From Betaproteobacteria bacterium (GTDB taxonomy: Bacteria > Pseudomonadota > Gammaproteobacteria > Burkholderiales > SG8-41), in NCBI GenBank assembly GCA_028292225.1, contig JAQGMV010000497.1:1-40912 (forward strand): 40,912 nt of DNA, written 5' to 3'. The notes under the pieces were generated by a model. The model was not told where the DNA came from. It did not search any database and was given only the letters and a program-made list of their open reading frames with translations. Shown piece by piece: positions 15,889-23,769 of this stretch. Within the stretch, counting starts at the first letter, position 1. Each line of letters opens with the position of its first letter. Both the position numbers and the translations under genes were made by a program.

Positions 15889-16917
15889 ATGGCACGCACC
15901 CGCTCGCCTGCGCTTCCCCGCTTTTCCAGCGTTGCATCCCTGCCCGGTCGCGCCCGTCTGGTCGCCCTTGCGGGTGCCCTGACGGCGCTCGTTCCCGCGG
16001 CCCACACGGCCTCCGCCATACCCGGATTGCCCAACAAACCGGTCGTCATCATCGTGCCGAATGCCGCGGGCGGGCCTTCCGACCTCCTCGGCAGGCTGAT
16101 CGCGCCCAAGCTCGGCGAAGCGGTCAGACAGAACGTCATCGTCGACAACCGCCCGAGCAACAACGGCGTGCTCGCCGGAGAGCTCGCGTCGCGAGGCGCA
16201 GCCGACGGGTCACTGCTCACCGTCGGCAATACCGGCACCCACGCGATCAACGCCACGCTGTACAAGCGTCTGTCGTACGACCCGGTGAAAGACTTCGTTC
16301 CGATCACCGGCGTCATGTCCGGCGGGCTCGTCGCGGTCGCCAATCCGACGCTTCCCGCCAACTCGATCAGGGAGCTCGTGGCCTACGCGAAGAAAGCACC
16401 GGGCAAGGTCGTCATCGCGATCGCCGGCGCGACAGGAGAGATCGCCACCAACGCGCTCAAGCAGCAGGCCGGAATCGACATGACGAACGTCAACTACAAA
16501 GGCGGCGCGCCGGCGGTTGCCGCGATACTCTCCAACGAGTCGCATCTCACGCTGACCAACTACTCGAGCGTTTCGGGCCATGTGACGGCGGGCAAGCTGA
16601 AGCTGATCGGCGTCACCAGCGCCAAGCGCGACGCGCTGCTGCCGAACGTGCCGACTTTCGCGGAGAGCGGGCTCGAAGGCTATGAAGTCGAAATGTGGTA
16701 CGGATTTTTCGCGCCGGTCAAAACACCGCCGGCCATCGTGCAGTCGTATTACCGGGAGATCACGCGCATCGCCGGGTCACCGGACGTTCGCGATAAGCTC
16801 GTCGCTGGAGGATACGATGTCATCCTGAGCACGCCCGAGCAGTTCGGAGCGAGGGTCAAAGGGGATTATGAGAAATTCCGGAAGATCATTCTCGATAACC
16901 ACATGCAGATCGACTAA
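15889..16917 (+). CDS. Bug/TctC-family tripartite tricarboxylate-type substrate-binding protein
   Basis: The 342-residue protein starts at the ATG preceded by AAGGAGGATGAA, an excellent ribosome binding site. A signal peptide of about 45 residues ends near 'AAHTASA'. The mature part shows the Bug fold: 'KPVVIIVPNAAGGPSDLLGRLIAPKLGE', '[28 protein letters not shown]', '[13 protein letters not shown]' and 'LPNVPTFAESGLEGYEV'. Family members bind carboxylates in the periplasm. No TctA/TctB membrane partners lie nearby, which is common for these orphan receptors in Burkholderiales. It may serve the neighbouring molybdoenzyme locus, but this is only proximity. Confidence 0.92.
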   Translation: MARTRSPALPRFSSVASLPGRARLVALAGALTALVPAAHTASAIPGLPNKPVVIIVPNAAGGPSDLLGRLIAPKLGEAVRQNVIVDNRPSNNGVLAGELASRGAADGSLLTVGNTGTHAINATLYKRLSYDPVKDFVPITGVMSGGLVAVANPTLPANSIRELVAYAKKAPGKVVIAIAGATGEIATNALKQQAGIDMTNVNYKGGAPAVAAILSNESHLTLTNYSSVSGHVTAGKLKLIGVTSAKRDALLPNVPTFAESGLEGYEVEMWYGFFAPVKTPPAIVQSYYREITRIAGSPDVRDKLVAGGYDVILSTPEQFGARVKGDYEKFRKIILDNHMQID

Positions 16918-16921
16918 CGGC

Positions 16922-17006
16922 CAATGACGAAGGCGGAATGATGAATGATGAATTAAAACTGCCGGCCGCCCGACATTCCGCATTCATCATTCATCGTTCC
17001 TCATTG
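16922..17006. repeat. Imperfect inverted repeat (ATGATGAAT-rich)
   Basis: The 33-base arm at 16922-16954 pairs with 16974-17006 at 26 of 33 positions around a 19-base centre. The arms are built from ATGATGAATGATGAAT-like sequence. The element fills the gap between the Bug-type gene and the molybdoenzyme gene and would form a long hairpin in a read-through transcript. Confidence 0.75.
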
Positions 17007-17013
17007 AAATAAC

Positions 17014-19311
17014 ATGCTGACTTCAACACACTGGGGCGTGTACGACGTGCACGTCGAGAACGGCGAGATCGCGCGGGTCACGCCGTTCGAGCACGATCCG
17101 GATCCCTCGCCCATCGGCCAGTCGCTGCTCGGCACCGTCACCGGTCCGGCGCGTGTGCGCAGGCCCGCGGTGCGCAAGAGCTGGCTCGAGCGCGGCGCGG
17201 GCGCGTCCACTGAAAAACGCGGCTGCGAGCCTTTCGTCGAAGTGAGCTGGGACGAGGCGCTCGAGCTCGTCTCGAAAGAGTTGAAGCGCGTCACCACCCG
17301 GTTCGGCAACAGCTCGATCTTCGCGGGCTCGTACGGCTGGTCGAGCGCGGGGCGGTTCCACCACGCGCAAAGCCAGGTGCACCGCTTCATGAATTCGATC
17401 GGCGGCTATGTCGCGCACGTCGGCACTTACAGCCTCGGCGCGGCCCGTACCCTGCTCCCGCGCATCCTCACGGACATGGATGCGATGCGCGCGCAGCACA
17501 CCCCGTGGGTCGAGCTCGAGAAGCACTGCCAGTTCATGGTCGCGTTCGGCGGGATACCGTCGAAGAACGCACAGGTGAACGGCGGCGGCGCGAGCCGGCA
17601 CGAGACCCGGCCTGCGCTCAAACGCCTCGCGGCTGCGGGCGTCAGATTCGTGAACATCTCTCCGCTGCGCCACGATCTCGGCGACGCGCCGGGCGCGGAG
17701 TGGATTCCGATCCGTCCGAATACCGACGCCGCTTTCATGCTCGCGATCGCGCACACGCTCATTGCCGAAGGCCTGCATGACCGCGCTTTCCTCGCTCGCT
17801 ACTGCGTCGGCTTCGACGAGCTCAGTCGTTACGTGATGGGCGAGCACGACGGCGTCGCAAAAAGCGCCGAATGGGCGTCGACGATCTGCGAGGTCGCGGC
17901 AGCGACGATACTGACGCTCGCGCGTCGCATGGCCGCGAACCGCACGGTCGTCAACGTCGCGTGGGCCCTCCAGCGCGGCGACCACGGCGAGCAGCCGTAC
18001 TGGCTCGGCATCACGCTCGCGTGCCTGCTCGGGCAGGTCGGGACAAAAGGCGGCGGTTTCGCGCTCGCGTACGGGCCGGTGAACGCCGAAGGCGCGAACG
18101 GCAGCACGTTCTCGGGCCCGGTCCTGCCGCAGGGACAGAACGCGGTGAAGACGCCGATCCCTGTCGCGCGCATTGCGGACATGCTCGAAAACCCGGGCGC
18201 CGAATACGACTTCAACGGGAAGCGCTGCACCTATCCCGACATCAGGTTGATCTACTGGGCCGGCGGCAATCCGTTTCACCACCATCAGGACCTCAACCGC
18301 TTCATCGGCGCATGGCGCAAGCCCGAGACGATCGTGGTGAACGAGCAGTACTGGAACGCCAACGCGAAAATGGCCGACATCGTGTTGCCCGCCACCACGA
18401 TGCTCGAGCGCGACGACATCGGTTCGGCTTCGCGCGACCGCTACATGATCGCGATGAAGCGCGCCATTCCGCCAGTGGGAGAGTCGCGCGACGACTACGA
18501 AATCTTCACCGCGCTCAGCGAGCGGCTCGGCACGAAGGAAACGTTCACCGAAGGCCGCTCGAGCGCGGCGTGGCTGCGCCACCTCTACGATGTTTCGCGC
18601 GAGCGCGCGCAGAAATTCGACATCCGCCTCCCGCCGTTCGAAGCGTTCTGGTCGGAAGGCCTGGTCGAGCTGCCGCTGCCGGACGAGCCCGCGGTGATGA
18701 TGAAGGCGTATCGCGACGATCCCGATGCAAACAGGCTGCCGACCCCTTCGGGCAAGATCGAAATCTTCTCGTCGACGATTCATTCTTTCGGCTACGACGA
18801 CTGCCGCGGTCATCCCGCATGGTACGAGCCTCGAGAGTGGCTCGGCTCCCCGCTCGCGAAGCGCTATCCGCTGCACCTCATCTCGCACCAGCCTTCGACG
18901 CGGCTGCACAGCCAGTACGACCACGGCAGCGTGAGCCTCGCGTCCAAAATCCAGGGACGCGAAGCGCTGACGATGCACCCGGTGGATGCGGCCGCGCGCG
19001 CCATCGAAGCCGGCGAAGTCGTTCGCGTCTATAACGATCGCGGGGCGTGCCTCGCCGGCGTCATCGTCGACGACGCGGTGCGTCCCGGCGTGGTCGTGCT
19101 GCCGACCGGCGCGTGGTACGACCCTCTCGTGCCCGGCGAGATCGGCACGCTGGACAAGCACGGCAACCCGAACGTGCTGACGCTCGATAAAGGCACCTCG
19201 AAGCTCACGCAGGGGTGCAGCGCGCATACGTGCCTCGTGGAAGTCGAGAAGTTCGAAGGCGCGCTGCCGCCCGTCACGGCTTTCGACTTGCCACAGTTCG
19301 TGAAGCGGTGA
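17014..19311 (+). CDS. Molybdopterin-dependent oxidoreductase, biotin sulfoxide/DMSO reductase family
   Basis: The 765-residue protein belongs to the BisC/TorA/DorA group. It begins 'STHWGVYDVHVENGEI' without an N-terminal Cys cluster, so no [4Fe-4S] site is expected. 'FAGSYGWSSAGRFHHAQSQVHRF' contains the Mo-coordinating Ser (Ser111, aligned with Ser147 of Rhodobacter DMSO reductase). Later segments 'GAEWIPIRPNTDAAFMLAI', 'YWAGGNPFHHHQD' and the C-terminal MoCo-binding domain with 'LHLISHQPSTRLHSQYD' fit the family. There is no Tat signal, so it should be cytoplasmic like BisC. It presumably reduces a sulfoxide or N-oxide. The next Bug-type gene starts two bases after its stop. Confidence 0.92.
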   Translation: MLTSTHWGVYDVHVENGEIARVTPFEHDPDPSPIGQSLLGTVTGPARVRRPAVRKSWLERGAGASTEKRGCEPFVEVSWDEALELVSKELKRVTTRFGNSSIFAGSYGWSSAGRFHHAQSQVHRFMNSIGGYVAHVGTYSLGAARTLLPRILTDMDAMRAQHTPWVELEKHCQFMVAFGGIPSKNAQVNGGGASRHETRPALKRLAAAGVRFVNISPLRHDLGDAPGAEWIPIRPNTDAAFMLAIAHTLIAEGLHDRAFLARYCVGFDELSRYVMGEHDGVAKSAEWASTICEVAAATILTLARRMAANRTVVNVAWALQRGDHGEQPYWLGITLACLLGQVGTKGGGFALAYGPVNAEGANGSTFSGPVLPQGQNAVKTPIPVARIADMLENPGAEYDFNGKRCTYPDIRLIYWAGGNPFHHHQDLNRFIGAWRKPETIVVNEQYWNANAKMADIVLPATTMLERDDIGSASRDRYMIAMKRAIPPVGESRDDYEIFTALSERLGTKETFTEGRSSAAWLRHLYDVSRERAQKFDIRLPPFEAFWSEGLVELPLPDEPAVMMKAYRDDPDANRLPTPSGKIEIFSSTIHSFGYDDCRGHPAWYEPREWLGSPLAKRYPLHLISHQPSTRLHSQYDHGSVSLASKIQGREALTMHPVDAAARAIEAGEVVRVYNDRGACLAGVIVDDAVRPGVVVLPTGAWYDPLVPGEIGTLDKHGNPNVLTLDKGTSKLTQGCSAHTCLVEVEKFEGALPPVTAFDLPQFVKR

Positions 19312-19313
19312 CG

Positions 19314-20378
19314 ATGGACGCCCCGGGACGCGCGAACTCCTCACACCGCAGAGCCACCCCCATCCCCCTCAGGGGGAGGGTTAGGGTGGGGGCGGGGGCG
19401 GATTTCGGTTTGTGCCGTGTTGCGACAGCGGTCGCAGCCGCTCTGATCAGCAACGGGGCCTTCGCCGCCGCCACTTCCGACACTTATCCCTCGCGCCCGA
19501 TCCGGCTCATCGTCTCCTTCGCGCCGGGCGGCAGCGTCGACGGGGTCGCGCGGCTCATCGGCCGGAAGCTCACCGAAAGCTGGGGTCAGCAGGTGGTGAT
19601 CGACAATCGCCCCGGCGCAGGCGGGAACCTCAGCGCCGAGCTTGCGGCACGCGCGGCGCCCGACGGCTATACGCTGTACATGAGCAGCGCGTCACTCGTC
19701 GTGAACCCGAGCCTGTACCGCAAGGTCGCTTACGATCCGGTGCGTGATTTCGCCCCGATCACGCTGCTCGCCGCGGTGCCGAACGTGCTGGTCGCACACC
19801 CTTCGGTGCCTGCGAAGAACGTCGCGGATCTCGTCGCCCTGGCGAAGAAGTCGCCGGGCAGAATCAATTACGCATCGACCGGCAGCGGAAGCTCGGGCCA
19901 TCTCACGATGGAGCTTTTCAGGAGCATGGCGAGGGTGGACCTCATGCACATCCCTTACAAAACGGCGGGACAGGCACAGGTCGATCTCGTCGCCGGGCAG
20001 GTGTCGCTGTGGTTTCCGACGATTCCCGGCGCACTGCCGTTCATCAAGGCCGGGAAGATCAACGCGCTTGCGGTGTCGGGCGCTGCGCGTTCGGCGGCGC
20101 TGCCGGACGTGCCGACCGTCGCCGAGTCCGGCATCCGCGGTTTCGAGGCGACGACGTGGTACCCCGTGCTCGCACCTGCCGCGACGCCCGCCGAGATCGT
20201 CACCAGGATCAACCGCCAGCTCGTCGCGATCGTGAAGACGCCGCAAGTGCGCGACCAGCTCATGCAAGCCGGTGTGGAGCCCATCGGCTCGACCCCGTCG
20301 GAGCTCGCGGCTCACATACGAGCCGAGCTCCCGAAATGGGCGAAAGTCGTGAAGACTGCGGGCGTGCGGCTGGACTGA
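19314..20378 (+). CDS. Bug/TctC-family substrate-binding protein with repeat-derived N-terminus
   Basis: The protein is 354 residues from the ATG at 19314. The mature part is standard Bug: 'RPIRLIVSFAPGGSVDGVARLIGRKL', 'VIDNRPGAGGNLSAELAARAAPDGYTL', 'VAYDPVRDFAPITLLA', 'LPDVPTVAESGIRGFEATTW'. The signal-peptide core is 'VATAVAAALISNGAFAAA'. Before it lies an atypical stretch (TPIPLRGRVRVGAGA) encoded by a GC-rich repeat. The true start could be a TTG/GTG just before the hydrophobic core (about 19410). An upstream frame reaching into the molybdoenzyme gene was rejected. It begins two bases after the molybdoenzyme stop, so the two are probably co-transcribed. Confidence 0.85.
   Translation: MDAPGRANSSHRRATPIPLRGRVRVGAGADFGLCRVATAVAAALISNGAFAAATSDTYPSRPIRLIVSFAPGGSVDGVARLIGRKLTESWGQQVVIDNRPGAGGNLSAELAARAAPDGYTLYMSSASLVVNPSLYRKVAYDPVRDFAPITLLAAVPNVLVAHPSVPAKNVADLVALAKKSPGRINYASTGSGSSGHLTMELFRSMARVDLMHIPYKTAGQAQVDLVAGQVSLWFPTIPGALPFIKAGKINALAVSGAARSAALPDVPTVAESGIRGFEATTWYPVLAPAATPAEIVTRINRQLVAIVKTPQVRDQLMQAGVEPIGSTPSELAAHIRAELPKWAKVVKTAGVRLD
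19359..19401. repeat. GC-rich repeat inside the start region of the Bug-type gene
   Basis: A purine-rich stretch containing CCCCTCAGGGGGAGGGTTAG, followed by GGGTGGGGGCGGGGGCGG, looks like a well-known type of interspersed repeat that usually lies between genes. Here it is in frame with the N-terminus and reads TPIPLRGRVRVGAGA. CCCCCTCAGGGGG forms a small palindrome. Confidence 0.55.
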
Positions 20379-20403
20379 TGTGCCTCAGGACAATAAAAGC
20401 ATT

Positions 20404-20555
20404 CACCACGAGGGACACGAAGGGCACGAAGGTCTCACGCTAGTTGGTTCCTTCCTTGGCTTCCTTCGTATGGAGGCTTTTGACTTCCTTCGCGTCCTTC
20501 GCGTTGAAGCTTTTGACTTGATTTTCCTTCGTGCCCCTTCGTGTCCTTCGTGGTT
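20404..20555. repeat. Large inverted repeat with CACGAAGG-type arms
   Basis: The left arm at 20404-20432 (containing GGACACGAAGGGCACGAAGG) is nearly complementary to the right arm at 20526-20555. The interior carries further CTTCCTTCG-type direct repeats. It lies between a Bug-type gene and the convergent NTF2-like gene and overlaps the latter's stop codon. No reading frame in it looks coding. It is either a non-autonomous element or a strong transcription barrier. Confidence 0.75.
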
Positions 20556-21012
20556 ATGTTGTTTTTATTCCGCCGAGCTGCATCAGCATCCCGAGCTCGT
20601 CGCGGTTGACCCACTCCTCCGCGATCTTCCCGTCCTCGAACCTGAACTGAACCATCGCGGTCCAGTCGAGCGCCTGTTCTTCGCAGACCGCCACTTCGCC
20701 TGCGCGGCTCCTGAAGGTGTGCGGTCGTACGCGGGTGCGATGCGCGATGCGCACCGACACCCGGTCGCCTTCGGCAATGACTCCGGCGACTTCGGATGAA
20801 AACGACACGAAATCGGCGAGGGTCGCGGTGAGCCGCGTCATCGCCGCGGCCAGCCCGATCACGTCGAACCCGGGACGGTGCAGCACGGCGTCCTCTCGTA
20901 TAAGCTCCGGCATCAGATCGATGCGCTTGCCGTCGAGCACCTCGCGAAAATATCTTTTGACGACTTCCTTGTTGTGTGCTTCCCGCGTTGTCGCGCCCGA
21001 TGCTTCGCCCAT
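20554..21012 (-). CDS. NTF2-like / SnoaL-type polyketide-cyclase-fold protein
   Basis: The 152-residue protein reads 'HNKEVVKRYFREVLDGKRIDLMPELIREDAVLHRPG' then 'VSFSSEVAGVIAEGDRVSVRIAHRTRV' and 'MVQFRFEDGKIAEEWVNRDELGMLMQLG'. This is the standard pattern of SnoaL/ester-cyclase members of the NTF2-like superfamily. These are small cone-shaped enzymes or binding proteins of very varied function, so none is assigned. The TAA stop codon and the final Lys-Thr-Thr lie at the edge of the inverted repeat at 20404-20555. Confidence 0.85.
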   Translation of the reverse strand: MGEASGATTREAHNKEVVKRYFREVLDGKRIDLMPELIREDAVLHRPGFDVIGLAAAMTRLTATLADFVSFSSEVAGVIAEGDRVSVRIAHRTRVRPHTFRSRAGEVAVCEEQALDWTAMVQFRFEDGKIAEEWVNRDELGMLMQLGGIKTT

Positions 21013-21032
21013 GATCCGCCGCTCTCCCGTCG

Positions 21033-21374
21033 ATGCCGAGTATTGAAATCATTCTAGTGGTTTTACTCGCGGGCCTCGCGTGGCTCTGGCTCGACAGCCT
21101 GAAGGTCCGCGAAGCCGCAGTGAAGGCCGCGCGTGCGGCATGCGAATCCGAGGGGCTCCTGCTGCTCGATGACACCGTTGCGATTGCGAGCGTGAAGCTC
21201 GGCCGCGACGGGGACGGGCATCTTAAGCTGCAGCGCACTTACGATTTCGAATACAGCGACACTGGTGACAACCGGCGCAATGGCAGCGTCGTCCTGCTCG
21301 GGCGGCGCGTCGTGCTCTTCAATGTCGGTGTGCGCGAGCCGGCTATCGTGCGGGTGTTGCCGCCGGACTCTTAG
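21033..21374 (+). CDS. DUF3301 family small membrane-anchored protein
   Basis: The 113-residue protein has one N-terminal transmembrane helix (IEIILVVLLAGLAWLWL). It then has the DUF3301 pattern 'REAAVKAARAACESEGLLLLDDTVAIASVKLGRD' and 'KLQRTYDFEYSDTGDNRRNGSVVLLGRRVV'. The function is unknown; the family is common in beta- and gammaproteobacteria. Its 3' end overlaps the convergent universal stress gene by 32 bases. Confidence 0.85.
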   Translation: MPSIEIILVVLLAGLAWLWLDSLKVREAAVKAARAACESEGLLLLDDTVAIASVKLGRDGDGHLKLQRTYDFEYSDTGDNRRNGSVVLLGRRVVLFNVGVREPAIVRVLPPDS

Positions 21375-21816
21375 ACCGCACCAGAAGAACCGGCGTCGTC
21401 GCTTCGTGCAGCACGCGCTCGGCATCGCTGCCGAGCAGCAGCTTCGAGATCCCGCGCCGGCCGTGCGTGCCCATGCAGATCACATCCGCCCCCCAGTCTT
21501 TCGCTTCACGCACGATGAAGTCCGAGACGTGGTGGCCGTGGGTTTCGACGAGGGCCTCTTCGACCTCGATCCCGGCGCGCGCCGCGACCGCCGCGGATTC
21601 GTCGAGCACCTTCCGGCCGCCCTCCTTGAGCGCTGCGATCATCGCGGCCAGGTCGACCACCGCATAGGCGTCGACCGCCGGCATCACCGAGAGCTCGTCG
21701 ACTACGTTGAGCAGCCTCAGTCGCGCGCCCAGGGATTTTGCGAGGCCCACCGCGTGCTGCAGCCCGAGCTGAGAGGTCGGGCTGCCGTCTACCGGTACGA
21801 GTATCCGCTTGTACAT
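21343..21816 (-). CDS. Universal stress protein, UspA family
   Basis: The 157-residue protein starts MYKRILVPVDGSPTSQLGLQ, with Asp of 'PVDGS' contacting ATP. It ends in 'CMGTHGRRGISKLLLGSDAERVLHEATTPVLLV', which contains the G-x2-G-x9-G-S ATP-binding motif. It is a single-domain, ATP-binding type Usp. The start has a weak upstream purine run. It follows a secreted-protein gene on the same strand by 27 bases and overlaps the DUF3301 gene convergently. Confidence 0.93.
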   Translation of the reverse strand: MYKRILVPVDGSPTSQLGLQHAVGLAKSLGARLRLLNVVDELSVMPAVDAYAVVDLAAMIAALKEGGRKVLDESAAVAARAGIEVEEALVETHGHHVSDFIVREAKDWGADVICMGTHGRRGISKLLLGSDAERVLHEATTPVLLVRSKSPAATPAR

Positions 21817-21843
21817 GCCGCCTCCGATGATCCGTGTTGACGC

Positions 21844-22287
21844 CTAACGTACCGGCGTGTCGACGCCGAGCTTGCCCGGCCACGCGAAAGTCAGAGTCTG
21901 CAGCCCTTTACCGACCGCGGTCTTGCGGGTCTGGGTGCTGCCTTCGTAGGTCGCTTCGACGACGTAGGTACCGCCCGGGAGCTTCGCCATGAATATCGGG
22001 CCCTGCGCCTGATCGATCAGGACGCTCTTGCCTCCCGCCGTCTTGATCGCAACCAGAACGTCCGAGATGAACGCGCCTCCCTTCAGGGCGAAGACGAGCT
22101 TCAGGTTGAATTGTTTCTCGATCGCTTTGAGCGCCGCGCGCTCCTCTTCACCGACGCCGCCGGTGACATAGACGATCGTGCCGGTCTTCTCGATCACGTC
22201 GGCCGTCGCGGCCGCGCGCAGCGCCGCCGGGCTCGCTGCGAAGGCGAGAACGATGCAGGCGAGCATCAGGCGAAAGAATGCAGTCAT
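21844..22287 (-). CDS. Secreted carboxypeptidase-regulatory-like small protein
   Basis: The 147-residue protein has a signal peptide (MTAFFRLMLACIVLAFAASP, cleaved near 'ALRAA'). The second half, 'SVLIDQAQGPIFMAKLPGGTYVVEATYEGSTQTRKTAVG', is the beta-sandwich pattern of carboxypeptidase-regulatory-like domains. The N-terminal part includes 'YVTGGVGEEERAALKAIEKQFNLKLVFAL', seen in small periplasmic proteins of betaproteobacteria. The role is unknown. It lies 27 bases upstream of the universal stress gene and may share its transcript. Confidence 0.75.
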   Translation of the reverse strand: MTAFFRLMLACIVLAFAASPAALRAAATADVIEKTGTIVYVTGGVGEEERAALKAIEKQFNLKLVFALKGGAFISDVLVAIKTAGGKSVLIDQAQGPIFMAKLPGGTYVVEATYEGSTQTRKTAVGKGLQTLTFAWPGKLGVDTPVR

Positions 22288-22413
22288 GGCCGCCTCCGAT
22301 GGAACAGTGATCCCTCGAAGATGCGGACGGCCGCCGCGCGGAGAAAGGGCCCGCGCACAATAAGCGCAGGAAAGCGTAAAAAATCCGACGTTTTTGGAAA
22401 TCGTATACGCGTT

Positions 22414-22495
22414 CGGCCGTTCGTCCTTCGACTTCGCCGTTCATCCTCCGTTCGTCGTGAGCGTAGCGATAGCGAAGGCTAAGGATGAACGGCCG
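22414..22495. repeat. Inverted repeat with CGGCCGTTC arms
   Basis: CGGCCGTTCGTCCTT at 22414-22428 pairs with the sequence at 22481-22495 with one mismatch. The interior contains CGTTCATCC and CGTTCGTCG sub-repeats and an AGCGTAGCGATAGCGAAGG segment. It resembles the widespread 'GTTCGTCCTTCGAC...GAACGG' type of intergenic repeat. It lies just beyond the stop codon of the enolase-superfamily gene. Confidence 0.7.
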
Positions 22496-22506
22496 GCGCG
22501 CCGTCC

Positions 22507-23667
22507 TCACACGTAGCTCGGCCCCTCGATCACCGGATGCTTCACCAGAAACTCCTCATCCACCTCCACGCCGATCCCCGGCGCTTCCAGCGGTGCGACG
22601 CAACCGTCCTTGCCGACGCTGTAAGGCGTCGTGGTCAGGCTGTCGCGGAAGTGGTTGTTGCGCGAGACGTCGCCTTCGAAATAACCGCCGTTGTCGATCG
22701 CGGCCAGAAAGTGTATCGACGCGGCCATGTTGAGCCCGGTCATCGAGGAATGCGGATTGATCCTGAGCTTATAGGCGGAGGCCATCGCTGCGATTCGCAG
22801 CGCTTCGGTGATGCCTCCGGTCTTGGACAGGTCAGGCTGCACGATCGTGATCGAGCCGTCTTCGAGCAGGCGGTTGAACTCGAAGCGCGTGTAGTGATTC
22901 TCGCCGGCTGCGAGGGGCACCCGGCTGAAGCTCGCGGCGAGCTCGTAACTGCGATAGTCGTGCGGAGGGAAAGGCTCTTCGAGCCAGCCGACACCGAGCG
23001 CCTCCATCGCCGGGAGCGCAGCCCTCGCGTCCTCCACGCTGTACCCGATGTTCGCATCGGTCAGGATGACGAGCTCGTCGCCGTACGCCTTGCGTATCGC
23101 CCGGATGCGCTCGACGTCGCGGCGCGGAGTGTCCCCCACGCGCAGCTTGACCGCCTTGTAGCCGGCTTCGACGTGCGGCGCCGCCTCCTGCACGAGGGCG
23201 GCGGGATCCTGGTAGCCGAGCGAGACGCCGCCGGCATACGCCGGGATGCGCTGCGCGCTGCCTCCGAGCAGCCGATACAGCGGCCAACCGACCGCTTTGC
23301 CGCGGATGTCCCACAGCGCCATGTCGATGCCGCTCATCGCGAGGCACGTGCCTGCGCCCATGCCGTGGCTCGCGAGCTGTTTCTGATAGATGACGTTCCA
23401 CACGCCGGTCACGTCCGCGGCGCTGCGGCCCATCACGAGCTGTCGCAACGTGGTGTTGATCAGGTGTGCGACGGCGCCGGGCGCGCGGCCGTGATGCGAT
23501 TCGCCGTAGCCGACCAGACCGCCGGCGGTCTTGACCTTCACGATCACCGCGTCGCGCTTCACCACCCGGCCGACGCCGAGGCTGATGCTGTCCTCCGGTT
23601 TTACCGGAAACGAGGTCGGATACGCTTTGATCTCGACGATGTCGAGATCACTCGGTTCAGTCGTCAT
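22507..23667 (-). CDS. Enolase-superfamily enzyme, mandelate racemase/muconate lactonizing type
   Basis: The 386-residue protein has the capping domain then the barrel. 'AVKLRVG' gives Lys174-x-Arg176 at the usual K-x-K position. Metal ligands are Asp204 ('LTDANIGYS'), Glu230 ('WLEEPF') and Glu256 ('AAGENHY'). The His306 base ('INPHSS') pairs with Asp279 ('QPDLSKTGG'). These residues place it in the mandelate racemase subgroup, whose members dehydrate or racemise acid sugars and related carboxylates. The substrate is open. It is downstream of the CoA-transferase and CMD genes on the same strand, separated by a triple palindrome array. Confidence 0.92.
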   Translation of the reverse strand: MTTEPSDLDIVEIKAYPTSFPVKPEDSISLGVGRVVKRDAVIVKVKTAGGLVGYGESHHGRAPGAVAHLINTTLRQLVMGRSAADVTGVWNVIYQKQLASHGMGAGTCLAMSGIDMALWDIRGKAVGWPLYRLLGGSAQRIPAYAGGVSLGYQDPAALVQEAAPHVEAGYKAVKLRVGDTPRRDVERIRAIRKAYGDELVILTDANIGYSVEDARAALPAMEALGVGWLEEPFPPHDYRSYELAASFSRVPLAAGENHYTRFEFNRLLEDGSITIVQPDLSKTGGITEALRIAAMASAYKLRINPHSSMTGLNMAASIHFLAAIDNGGYFEGDVSRNNHFRDSLTTTPYSVGKDGCVAPLEAPGIGVEVDEEFLVKHPVIEGPSYV

Positions 23668-23680
23668 GCTCCTCCTCCTA

Positions 23681-23769
23681 AATCGGGGACAGACCCCGAT
23701 TATTCCAACCGGGAATCGGGGTCTGTCCCCGATTCTTTTATCGGGAAATCGGGGTCTGTCCCCGATTTC
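23681..23769. repeat. Array of three family A palindromes
   Basis: Copies lie at 23681-23701 (centre ACAGA), 23713-23735 and 23745-23769 (both centre TCTGT). They fill the 100-base gap between the CoA-transferase and mandelate-racemase-like genes. The last copy touches the stop codon of the CoA-transferase (23768-23770). Confidence 0.85.

Noticed and set aside
19215-19313. Upstream start for the second Bug-type gene inside the molybdoenzyme gene
   Set aside because: It would add residues with no signal-peptide character and overlap the molybdoenzyme by about 100 bases; the ATG at 19314 is nearer to the signal core.
17023-19344. Long minus-strand open frame opposite the molybdoenzyme
   Set aside because: It is an antisense frame lacking motifs; the plus strand encodes a full BisC-type protein.
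23681-23769. CRISPR repeats or rho-independent terminators
   Set aside because: The three palindromes are separated by only 9-11 bases without spacer-like sequence and have no T-tract; they match the dispersed palindrome family instead.
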